A stretch of DNA of 64,000 bases, taken from contig JAQZBR010000005.1 of NCBI GenBank assembly GCA_029237775.1, positions 306,550-370,549 of the forward strand. Reading direction: 5' to 3'. Positions 43,876 to 52,129 of the stretch are shown here, piece by piece (the stretch's first letter is position 1; every line of letters starts with the position of its first letter). This stretch comes from Bacteroidota bacterium. Lineage in GTDB: Bacteria; Bacteroidota; Bacteroidia; 2-12-FULL-35-15. A program made the translations under genes and the position numbers. Below the pieces are notes generated by a model. It saw only the letters and a program-made list of their open reading frames with translations, did no database searches and was not told where the DNA came from.

Positions 43876-45231
43876 ATGGTTACGAAATACAAATATCTGC
43901 TCTTCATTATCTGTGGTGCATTATTACTAATGTTTGATGCAGTCTTCAATGGCTTCCCGATCGTTTATTCCGACACTGCAACCTATCTCTCTTCCGGCTT
44001 TGAACTGGAAACTCCCTTCGACAGGCCAATTACGTATGGATTGTTTTTACGACTGAGCAGCCTGAACGGAATATCATTTTATGCAACGATATTCTTTCAG
44101 GCAATGATCACATCCTTTCTCATTTTCGAGCTCACGAAGCTTTTTATTAAACAGAAAACAGAAATGTACGGACTGGTCATCACCGCCTTTCTTTCTTTCT
44201 TTACAGGCCTTTCCTGGACTGTTTGCCAGCTCATTCCGGATATATTTACAGCTATAACCTTACTCTCACTGGTTCTGATCCTTTTCGGAAGATTTTCCTT
44301 TAAAAAGAATCTGCCTTTTTTTATTCTGTTCTTTATCTCAGCAGCCATGCACATGTCGCACCTGCTACTTTTTTCGCTACTACTTTTATCCTTGATTATC
44401 TTCAGAAAAAAAATTCTTCCAATTGGTGTATATAAATACAGGAATGCAGATCTGAGCTTTCTCTTTATATTGACGCTCGTCACTATTCTGACAATGGGTT
44501 CCGCTTTATCAAAGTCGCGACACGTTTTTTTCATGGGGGCGATGGTGGAGCACGGAATCTTAAAAAGCTATCTTGAAGACAATTGCAATGAAGCGCCTTA
44601 CAAGCTATGCGCATATAAAGATTCACTCCCCCGCTATGCATATCAGTTCATTTGGGAAAAAGATAACAGTCCGCTGTATAAAATGGGAACATGGGAATCG
44701 GTTAAACCTGAATTCAATGCGATCATCAAAGCAACACTTACGCAGCCACGATATATTGGAATGCATTTAACGGCTTCAGTAAAAGCAAGTGTTGATCAAT
44801 TAAGCAGGTTTAGGATCAACGATGGCAACGCTTCTTTTTTAAAAGGCTCCACATTGTACGAGCGCATTGAGAAATACAGTCCTGGTAGCATAAGTTCCTA
44901 TGCTAAGTCAAAACAAAATACAGGCAGGATTCAATTTACAAATACATGGAACAGCATCTTCACCGTTGTGATAGTACTCTGCACGTTTCTGCTTTTAATA
45001 TTTTTGATTGCACTGAGAAAAATGATTTCAGCAGAACATATAAATATGATCCTGATACTATTGTTCGCTATCATTCTTAACGCATGGGATTGCGGAACAT
45101 TTGCAAATGCGATCGACAGGCTCGGTTGTAAAATGATCTGGCTGATACCTATGTGTGTATTATTGATGCTGCCTCACTTGAAAAACACTTTCGGACAAAG
45201 ATCGGCCCTTCAATCGGAAGATACGGATTGA
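43876..45231 (+). CDS. Multi-pass membrane protein, GT-C-like, unknown function
   Basis: A 451-residue protein started at ATG 43876 (a GTG just before is possible), with about ten hydrophobic segments and one long extracytoplasmic loop (about 220-330) carrying charged residues. The first loop has FPIVYSDTATYLSSG, an acidic position like those of GT-C glycosyltransferases. The final 72 bp (45160-45231) overlap the end of the opposing GT39 gene. Both genes are membrane glycosyl-transfer-like, so a common role in surface polysaccharide is plausible but unproven. Confidence 0.7.
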   Translation: MVTKYKYLLFIICGALLLMFDAVFNGFPIVYSDTATYLSSGFELETPFDRPITYGLFLRLSSLNGISFYATIFFQAMITSFLIFELTKLFIKQKTEMYGLVITAFLSFFTGLSWTVCQLIPDIFTAITLLSLVLILFGRFSFKKNLPFFILFFISAAMHMSHLLLFSLLLLSLIIFRKKILPIGVYKYRNADLSFLFILTLVTILTMGSALSKSRHVFFMGAMVEHGILKSYLEDNCNEAPYKLCAYKDSLPRYAYQFIWEKDNSPLYKMGTWESVKPEFNAIIKATLTQPRYIGMHLTASVKASVDQLSRFRINDGNASFLKGSTLYERIEKYSPGSISSYAKSKQNTGRIQFTNTWNSIFTVVIVLCTFLLLIFLIALRKMISAEHINMILILLFAIILNAWDCGTFANAIDRLGCKMIWLIPMCVLLMLPHLKNTFGQRSALQSEDTD

Positions 45232-46677
45232 GCCATACTCTCCTACCATTTCAGCAAGGAAAGGCTTAACATAATCACGGGCTTCCAGATCTCTTGAATC
45301 AGAATATAAAAACTGAGCCCCTTCATCTATCATTCTTCGCAGATCTTCTTCACTAAGCTGATCGTAATTATACACCCAGCCTTTTTTATGAATATAATAG
45401 AGAAATATAAAATGAGAGCCGTCATTACCGGCAACACATAAAGCGTTCTCAGGAACGGCTTTGCGTAACTCTTCTATAAAACGCATCAGATCGGGGTTCA
45501 AGCCCGGAGACGATTCATTCCAACGGTTATGCATTCTAAGATAGGCTGTAAAGGGTAAGACCAAAATGCAGACAACGGAAAGTATCTTCAAAGACATTAC
45601 AGCTTTATCAAGCAACTGATAAGCGCCATAACTAACAAGAATAAAAATAGCAGGATAAAAAGGGAATAAATAATAATCGTGCGTACGCGCGATCATATTC
45701 ATTTCAAAAAGATAGTAAACTACAAGTGCCACACAAAAAGACAGCAGTGAAGGAAACAGATTATGCGTGTATAGTTTGCGCTTAAATAAAAAATAAAACC
45801 CTGCTATAAAAAAAAGGACTGCACCATAGTTAATCAGCAATTCAGGGAGCGTTGAAGTGAGATTGAACATCAGATAATCAAAAAGCAAACCACCTGGAAC
45901 ATCATTCCAGAAGATACCTCCTACTACACCATTACCCTTCCATTGAGGAATTACCCATGCATACCACGCGATAGCGAAAATCAAAAAAGAACAGAGCGCT
46001 AATACATCACGCAACGTAGAATTCAATGATCTTCTTTGTTTGAAATATTCCTGGAGGAGATAAAATCCGGGCAGACTGTAATACAACAAAAACGGGAGCT
46101 TACAAAGCGTTGCGACAGATAAGAACGCGCTACAGATAAAAAGCAATGTCTTGTTTTGATTTTTTGTCCATTGAAAAAAAAGCGCCAGGCCCCAGATCCC
46201 ACAGCACAATGAGAGATTATCCGGCAGCGGATTGATCGTGTAATAATAGAAAGCGGGAGAAAAATTAAAAGCCCAGGCTCCAATCAGCGCTAACAACAAA
46301 TTTCCGGAAAGGGCATGAAGCAGGCGATACATACCCAATACCGAAAAAAGTCCAATGACGAACATGCAGATCCGGGTAATAAAAATATGTGAACCAAAAA
46401 CTTTGAAAAGCAATGCCACACACCATTGCATGAGAGGAAACTCCATTCTAAAGATACCATCACCTGCACCACGTTCATTTTTTCTTGGGTTCAGAATATT
46501 AAAATCTTCATCATAAAAGCTATCGATGGTAGTTTCAGTCTGCGTCTGACGCCAGGCATGAATCCCCATCAGATCTTTTTTAAAATGGTTAAAATGCATC
46601 AGAAGGCTAATTATGGCTATGGAAGCCAGCACCAGCGTTTTTCTTCCAGCAATTTTATAGAATGAATTTTTGATCAT
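45160..46677 (-). CDS. GT39/ArnT-like membrane glycosyltransferase
   Basis: A 505-residue GT-C protein with about ten membrane spans. The first loop has HAWRQTQTETTIDSFYDEDF, where the acidic residues correspond to the catalytic site of PMT/ArnT-type transferases. The segment NPRKNERGAGDGIFRMEFPLMQW and the NPLPDNLSLCCG loop are typical of the PMT_2 family. The C-terminal ~120 residues form a soluble domain. It transfers a sugar from a polyprenyl carrier to lipid, protein or polysaccharide; the acceptor is unknown. Convergent overlap of 72 bp with the preceding membrane protein. Confidence 0.85.
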   Translation of the reverse strand: MIKNSFYKIAGRKTLVLASIAIISLLMHFNHFKKDLMGIHAWRQTQTETTIDSFYDEDFNILNPRKNERGAGDGIFRMEFPLMQWCVALLFKVFGSHIFITRICMFVIGLFSVLGMYRLLHALSGNLLLALIGAWAFNFSPAFYYYTINPLPDNLSLCCGIWGLALFFQWTKNQNKTLLFICSAFLSVATLCKLPFLLYYSLPGFYLLQEYFKQRRSLNSTLRDVLALCSFLIFAIAWYAWVIPQWKGNGVVGGIFWNDVPGGLLFDYLMFNLTSTLPELLINYGAVLFFIAGFYFLFKRKLYTHNLFPSLLSFCVALVVYYLFEMNMIARTHDYYLFPFYPAIFILVSYGAYQLLDKAVMSLKILSVVCILVLPFTAYLRMHNRWNESSPGLNPDLMRFIEELRKAVPENALCVAGNDGSHFIFLYYIHKKGWVYNYDQLSEEDLRRMIDEGAQFLYSDSRDLEARDYVKPFLAEMVGEYGSIRIFRLKGRSLSESVFQVRQHQ

Positions 46678-46764
46678 CTGTTCTGAACAAAACTATAAAC
46701 AATTGCTTAAAACTGTTAAAAACTTTGCATTTATTGTGTTTTAAGGTTTCGTATTTTTACTGGG

Positions 46765-49497
46765 ATGGCAAAAAGTAAAACGGCAGAAAAGGGTGCAGCA
46801 GCGGAAACCGAGACTCCGCTAATGAAACAATACAATCAGATCAAGGGAAAATATCCTGATGCTCTGTTGTTATTTCGTGTAGGGGATTTTTATGAGACCT
46901 TTGGTGCTGATGCCGTGAAAGCCGCTAACATCCTCGGAATAGTGCTTACGAAGCGTGCAAATGGTTATCAGGCGTCCATTGAACTGGCCGGATTTCCTCA
47001 CCATTCACTGGATACATACCTTCCGAAACTTGTTCGTGCAGGGCAGCGAGTTGCCATCTGCGATCAGCTGGAAGATCCCAAGCTGACCAAAACCATTGTA
47101 AAACGTGGCGTTACAGAGCTTGTGACCCCTGGGGTTTCTTACAATGAGAAAACACTCGATCATAAAGCAAATAATTTTCTTGCATGTGTTTACCTGCATT
47201 CCGGTTCTTCAAAAAGCGCTAAAGCTGAAGCGGGTGTCTCATTTCTCGATGTTTCAACAGGTGAATTTTTTATTGCTGAAGGAACAATAGAATATATCGA
47301 TAAGCTATTGCAGAGCTTTCGTCCGAACGAGATCCTTTTCCAAAAGAATAAAAAGAAGCTATTTACCGATTCTTTCGGTGATAAATTTTATATCTACGGT
47401 CTTGAAGACTGGGCATTCACCACTGAATTCGGAAATGAATGCTTACTGAAACATTTCGGAACAAAGTCACTGAAAGGATTTGGTATTGAATCTTTGGCCT
47501 GCGGGATCATTGCAGCGGGAGCTTCATTGCATTATCTGGCCGACACAGCACATGATAAGGTAAAACATATTTCCACCATTTCAAGGATCGAGGAAGAAAA
47601 GTATGTGTGGTTGGATCGTTTCACTATTCGCAATCTTGAGCTTTTTGGATCGCATAACGATAATGCAAGAACCTTGATCGATATAATCGATCAGACTGTT
47701 TCACCTATGGGATCCCGGATGCTGAAACGCTGGCTGGCTTTACCTTTGAAAGACAAATCACCAATTGATGAGCGGCTTGAAGTAGTTGATTATTTTTTAT
47801 CGAATCCGGAGATCAGTTCCGGATTGATCACTCACATGGAAATGATCGGTGATCTTGAAAGGATCATCTCTAAAGTAGCTACCGCGAGAATTTCTCCTAA
47901 AGAAGTGGTTCAGTTGAAACGCGCTTTAAGTGCTATCGATCCAATTAAAAAGGTTTGCGAAGCATCAAAAAATCCTTCGTTGTTAAAGATCGCGGAACAA
48001 TTAAATCCGTGCAAGATCGCTATCGACCGCATAGAAAAAGAATTAACCAACGATCCTCCTTACCTTGTTGTTAAAGGAAATGTGATCGCTGAAGGTGTTA
48101 ACGCGGAACTTGATGACTTAAGAAGCATTTCCTATTCTGGAAAAGATTTTCTTTTAAAGATCCAGCAACGTGAGAGTGAAACAACCGGAATTCCATCTTT
48201 AAAAGTCGCATTTAACAATGTATTCGGCTATTATCTTGAAGTAACTAATACACATAAAGATAAAGTCCCAACTGAATGGATGCGCAAGCAAACACTTACC
48301 AATGCTGAACGCTACATCACTCCCGAATTAAAAGAATACGAAGAAAAGATATTAGGAGCTGAAGAGAAGATCCTTGCGCTAGAGTCAAGATTGTTCACTG
48401 ATCTTGTGATCTCTCTTATGGATTATATTCCGACAATCCAGTTGAATGCATCACTGGTCGGACGCATTGATTGTCTTCTCTCCTTCGCAACGATCGCACA
48501 TAAAAACAACTATGTAAGGCCACATATCCTTGAAGACAAAACGCTCGACATAAAAGATGGTCGTCACCCCGTGATCGAAAAACAATTGCCTGTGGGTGAA
48601 GAATATATCGCAAACGATGTGTATCTCGATAACGACAAGCAGCAGATCATTATCATCACAGGGCCGAACATGAGTGGTAAGTCGGCCTTATTAAGACAAA
48701 CAGCACTGATCGTGTTGATGGCACAAATGGGAAGCTTTGTTCCTGCCAAGCATGCGAACATTGGTTTGGTGGACAAGATTTTCACACGTGTTGGTGCTTC
48801 AGATAATATCTCATCAGGTGAATCAACATTCATGGTGGAGATGAATGAGACGGCAAGCATTCTGAATAATCTTTCTGACCGCAGTCTGATCCTGCTGGAT
48901 GAGATCGGCCGAGGGACAAGCACCTATGACGGAATTTCCATCGCATGGGCAATTGCTGAGTTCATACATGAACATCCTTCTGCGAAAGCCAAAACATTAT
49001 TTGCAACGCATTATCATGAATTGAACGAGATGTCGGCAAGTATGAACCGCATCAAGAATTTTAATGTGTCTGTTAAAGAAATTGGCAACAAGGTACTTTT
49101 TATGCGCAAGCTTGTACCAGGAGGAAGCGAGCACAGCTTCGGGATCCATGTGGCTAAAATGGCAGGAATGCCGAGGAAAGTGCTGGACAGAGCTAATCAA
49201 ATCCTGACTGAACTAGAAAGCCAGCGAGAAGGCAATACAGGAAAAACTTCAGGTAAGAAAAATTCAAAATTGCAGGTTGCAGGTTCTGTTGGAGTTGAGA
49301 ACAATTCCGGATTTCAAATCGCAAATTCTGCCGGAGTTAAGAATACGGATGATGGGATGCAATTGAGTTTCTTCCAGCTGAATGATCCGGTGCTTGAAAA
49401 TATAAAAGAAGAGCTTCAGAAAACGGATATCAATACATTAACTCCGGTGGAAGCGCTGATGAAGCTAAATGAGATCAAGAAAATGATTGGAGGATAG
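46765..49497 (+). CDS. mutS: DNA mismatch repair protein MutS
   Basis: A 910-residue MutS. The mismatch-wedge motif is F42-x-E44 (GDFYETF). The core and clamp domains follow ([23 protein letters not shown]), then the ATPase: Walker [15 protein letters not shown], Walker [17 protein letters not shown] and the ATHYHEL His motif. The C-terminal end [20 protein letters not shown] ... NEIKKM is the usual MutS tail. Just before that (residues 836-861) is an unusual Ser/Gly/Asn segment made of two imperfect 12-residue copies ([12 protein letters not shown] and [12 protein letters not shown]). It recognises mismatches with MutL, and UvrD from the same window would unwind the strand. Confidence 0.97.
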   Translation: MAKSKTAEKGAAAETETPLMKQYNQIKGKYPDALLLFRVGDFYETFGADAVKAANILGIVLTKRANGYQASIELAGFPHHSLDTYLPKLVRAGQRVAICDQLEDPKLTKTIVKRGVTELVTPGVSYNEKTLDHKANNFLACVYLHSGSSKSAKAEAGVSFLDVSTGEFFIAEGTIEYIDKLLQSFRPNEILFQKNKKKLFTDSFGDKFYIYGLEDWAFTTEFGNECLLKHFGTKSLKGFGIESLACGIIAAGASLHYLADTAHDKVKHISTISRIEEEKYVWLDRFTIRNLELFGSHNDNARTLIDIIDQTVSPMGSRMLKRWLALPLKDKSPIDERLEVVDYFLSNPEISSGLITHMEMIGDLERIISKVATARISPKEVVQLKRALSAIDPIKKVCEASKNPSLLKIAEQLNPCKIAIDRIEKELTNDPPYLVVKGNVIAEGVNAELDDLRSISYSGKDFLLKIQQRESETTGIPSLKVAFNNVFGYYLEVTNTHKDKVPTEWMRKQTLTNAERYITPELKEYEEKILGAEEKILALESRLFTDLVISLMDYIPTIQLNASLVGRIDCLLSFATIAHKNNYVRPHILEDKTLDIKDGRHPVIEKQLPVGEEYIANDVYLDNDKQQIIIITGPNMSGKSALLRQTALIVLMAQMGSFVPAKHANIGLVDKIFTRVGASDNISSGESTFMVEMNETASILNNLSDRSLILLDEIGRGTSTYDGISIAWAIAEFIHEHPSAKAKTLFATHYHELNEMSASMNRIKNFNVSVKEIGNKVLFMRKLVPGGSEHSFGIHVAKMAGMPRKVLDRANQILTELESQREGNTGKTSGKKNSKLQVAGSVGVENNSGFQIANSAGVKNTDDGMQLSFFQLNDPVLENIKEELQKTDINTLTPVEALMKLNEIKKMIGG

Positions 49498-49534
49498 TAC
49501 GGATAACGAATTTGTACGAATTTATGAACCTGTG
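49497..49534. repeat. Dispersed 38-bp intergenic repeat, copy 2
   Basis: 33 of 38 bases match 25268-25305. It starts on the last base of the mutS stop codon (TAG). The following 180 bp are AT-rich with further simple wording and no gene. Confidence 0.7.
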
Positions 49535-49717
49535 TGATTGAAGTACTAAACGTTTATCGTTTCAGGTTGAAACAGGAACTTGTTAAAGCCACCGATTTAC
49601 AGATTTTATTTGTCTTCCAGCTCAGGGATTTTAAAAGATTATTTGCTTAGCGCTTCAGATTGATAGATTACTCAAATCTGCAATTCTCCATTTCTCACTT
49701 CACCAACTCTCCAATTT

Positions 49718-50080
49718 TTATACGCCCTCGTATTCCGATTCCCAGGCGAAAAATAACTCCTTAAGATATTTATTTTCTTCGTTAGTGATTTTTTTATCGG
49801 CACGAACGATCTTCACTGCGAAATTTAAAAAGTCAACACGCTCCTGCGGTGTTGAATCTTCATAAAAATCATTCATAGCATTATTGAAATGAATAAAGTA
49901 ATCTTCAGAGGGCAACAGACTAAGCACATGAACTTCGTTATCAAGATCGACATGAAAAGGAAATGATTCCTTCAAATAATTAATGATCACTTTACCTTCT
50001 CTTTTATCAAATTCTCCATCGATCTGTGATAAGATCATTAACATGTGATAGCCGGCCATCACTTTATTCATTTTTGCCAT
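49718..50080 (-). CDS. TerB-like small acidic protein
   Basis: A 120-residue protein when started at ATG 50080 (MAKMNKVMAGYHMLMILSQIDGEFDKREGKVI); a longer frame adds 18 unlikely residues. The pattern 'D-G-E-F-D-x-x-E', repeated later as 'RADKKITNEENKYLKELF', is that of TerB/DjlA N-terminal-like helical domains which bind metal with acidic residues. Function in Bacteroidota is unknown. The gene is followed by the gap with repeat DNA after mutS (convergent). Confidence 0.7.
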   Translation of the reverse strand: MAKMNKVMAGYHMLMILSQIDGEFDKREGKVIINYLKESFPFHVDLDNEVHVLSLLPSEDYFIHFNNAMNDFYEDSTPQERVDFLNFAVKIVRADKKITNEENKYLKELFFAWESEYEGV

Positions 50081-50181
50081 AATATTCAACTTAAGAGGTT
50101 CTGTTCTTAAATATACAGAAAAAGAAAGGACCAATTATACTTTTAACGGAATTTAAGTATGGCTGCAATACATTAAGCAAT

Positions 50182-51342
50182 TTATCTTGTATGAATTGTC
50201 CCTTTGCTATCGATATAGCTGTCGCGCTTATTATGCATTTGCTTAAAACGGTCGTCAGACAATGATTTATAATCAGGAGACGATCCCCCCACCCCGATAT
50301 TTGACTGAAGAAACAAACCGGAATTGCTTTTTCTCGATTGTTTAATTCTTGCCCGGTTTGCCTTGTATTCTGCCTGCATCACTGCTGCGCCTTCAGCGCT
50401 TATTTTTGCCTGATTTATCTCTGTATCTTTTCTGGCTAAAACAGCCTTTAGTTCGTTTCGTATAACATAATGCGCATTGTCAGGATCCTTCTCCTGATGG
50501 GTCTCCGTCCATGAATCACCGCCATCATCAGAAACGAGAACTTCCACTTCAAAAGTATAGGCATTCTTTCCAATCTCAGGCACGTGAGCTGTAATGGCAT
50601 AAATATCCTTTCCCTCAAACCCGAAATACCTCGCCCTGAAAGGGACCATCTCCCATTTCTTACCATTTTCGCTCAGCAGCCACATCTGATAATATTTGCA
50701 GTAGTCACCCATTCTGGTCTGACATGTTCTGAGCAAGAAATAATCCCCCTGTTGCTCAACAGCATTAGCACTAACGGCCTTAAGAGGTGCAACCAGCTTC
50801 CAGCTAATGCCGTCAGAAGAAATGTAATACAAATGATCATAAGCACCGTGGCTGATCTCGGCAATTATATACTTAGAGTTGGAGACTACTGTGAGAATAT
50901 CTTCTGCAGGAATTTCGGGCGACAGCGCCCAGGTTTTACCATCATCGGAGGACACAAACAAACCTTTTCCGCTTGCAATGTAAAAGCGATCTTTAAAGGA
51001 GCTGATGGTACGAATCCAGGTGCCTTCAATTATCTGCTTCCATTCCTGGCCGTTATTGCCGGTCACATACGCCTTGTTAAAATCCGTTAAGGTAAGAACG
51101 GCATTTGTGGTGCTTGCCATCTGTTTAAAACAGGCTTTTTCAGGCAATCCGGAATTGACGGTCTTCCAGGTTTTACCCGTATCGGCCGATATATATACAC
51201 CTTTACAGGTACCTGCGAAGGCGAGATCGCCTTTAAGCGCGAATGACTCCACCTTGCTGCCATCCTGTGCGTAACCGGAACTTATGGAGAATAATGATGC
51301 TATTTGAAAAATCAATAATGATCTGAATGCCACTTTTTTCAT
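50182..51342 (-). CDS. Secreted BNR/YCF48-type propeller protein
   Basis: A 386-residue protein with signal peptide (ending GYAQ). BNR-type repeats are visible as VYISADTGKTWKTV, LFVSSDDGKTWALSP, YYISSDGISWKLV, LLSENGKKWEMV and VLVSDDGGDSWTET, at about 45-residue spacing, forming a propeller of the sialidase/photosynthesis-assembly type. There are no catalytic sialidase residues visible. The C-terminal ~80 residues are charged, helical and Arg/Lys-rich, with no T9SS sorting domain, so it is probably periplasmic or surface-held. Function unknown. Confidence 0.78.
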   Translation of the reverse strand: MKKVAFRSLLIFQIASLFSISSGYAQDGSKVESFALKGDLAFAGTCKGVYISADTGKTWKTVNSGLPEKACFKQMASTTNAVLTLTDFNKAYVTGNNGQEWKQIIEGTWIRTISSFKDRFYIASGKGLFVSSDDGKTWALSPEIPAEDILTVVSNSKYIIAEISHGAYDHLYYISSDGISWKLVAPLKAVSANAVEQQGDYFLLRTCQTRMGDYCKYYQMWLLSENGKKWEMVPFRARYFGFEGKDIYAITAHVPEIGKNAYTFEVEVLVSDDGGDSWTETHQEKDPDNAHYVIRNELKAVLARKDTEINQAKISAEGAAVMQAEYKANRARIKQSRKSNSGLFLQSNIGVGGSSPDYKSLSDDRFKQMHNKRDSYIDSKGTIHTR

Positions 51343-51431
51343 TTTTTGAATAGATTTAGAATATAAAAGTAATCTGTTCAGGCCGAAGAACCTCTACCGG
51401 CTCTACGGTATTTTGATTGTGGGATTATGGT

Positions 51432-51492
51432 ATATGCGTTTCGATTCACCAGAGGCCCTTTGGTGGTAAAATGGATGGGAATCAACGCATAT
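51432..51492. other. Structured intergenic element with nested stems
   Basis: Outer arms ATATGCGTT and AACGCATAT (51432-51440 and 51484-51492) pair perfectly; then GATTC/GAATC (51443-51447 and 51479-51483); an inner hairpin forms between 51447-51453 and 51459-51465. It lies between the BNR protein start and tRNA-Gly. It may be a small RNA structure or a repeat relic. Confidence 0.45.
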
Positions 51493-51595
51493 TCATTTTA
51501 AGCTATGATTTTAATAAAAATGTTTTGCAGATTTAAAAAAATACTTACTTTTGCAATCCATTATCCGCTATACGCTTGTATTCACGGATAAAAAT

Positions 51596-51668
51596 GCGAA
51601 AGTAGCTCAGTTGGTAGAGCGCGACCTTGCCAAGGTCGAGGTCGCGGGTTCGAACCCCGTCTTTCGCT
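51596..51668 (+). tRNA. tRNA-Gly (GCC)
   Basis: A 73-nt clover-leaf. Acceptor GCGAAAG pairs with CTTTCGC, D-arm GCTCAGTTGGTAGAGC, anticodon GCC in a TTGCCAA loop, T-arm GGGTTCGAACCCC, discriminator T. CCA is not encoded. Confidence 0.97.
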
Positions 51669-51678
51669 CAAGAGAAAG

Positions 51679-51707
51679 CCCTCTTTTAACCGAGAGGGTA
51701 TTTTTTT
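51679..51707 (+). terminator. Terminator after tRNA-Gly
   Basis: Stem CCCTCT/AGAGGG (51679-51684 and 51693-51698) followed by TATTTTTTT. Confidence 0.8.
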
Positions 51708-51821
51708 AAAGCATTTCAGCTTATTACCAGAAGCGGAATGGAAACAGGAGAGTTCCCGATCTTCATCGGGATTACTTCAACTAAACAAATTTGCAACTGC
51801 AAATTTGAGTTTCAGTAAGAT

Positions 51822-51906
51822 GCCCAGGTGGTGGAACTGGTAGACACGCAGGACTTAAAATCCTGTGGACATTGCGTCCGTACCGGTTCGATTCCGGTCC
51901 CGGGTA
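51822..51906 (+). tRNA. tRNA-Leu (UAA)
   Basis: An 85-nt class II tRNA with long variable arm (TGGACATTGCGTCCG). Acceptor GCCCAGG pairs with CCCGGGT with one wobble and one A-C mismatch. Anticodon TAA, T-arm ACCGGTTCGATTCCGGT, discriminator A. CCA is not encoded. Confidence 0.95.
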
Positions 51907-51952
51907 CTTTTAAATCTTTTTCATTCTTTTTAAAAAGAATGAAGAAAAAAAA

Positions 51953-51980
51953 GGATCATTAAAAAAAATGATCCTTTTTT
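51953..51980 (+). terminator. Terminator after tRNA-Leu
   Basis: Stem GGATCATT/AATGATCC (51953-51960 and 51967-51974), loop of six A, then T run. Directly before it, at 51920-51943, is a perfect 24-bp palindrome. Confidence 0.8.
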
Positions 51981-52129
51981 TCTTTTTAAACTCACACTAT
52001 TTACAGGCCTAATGTGATTTTGCTTTCGCTAACTTGAACAGACTTATCATTACTAATGGAAAAGCAAAACAGGGATAGAACGCCTGCAACTCCCATAATT
52101 CAATTTGCAAGTTTTGGTTTATTTGCTGA

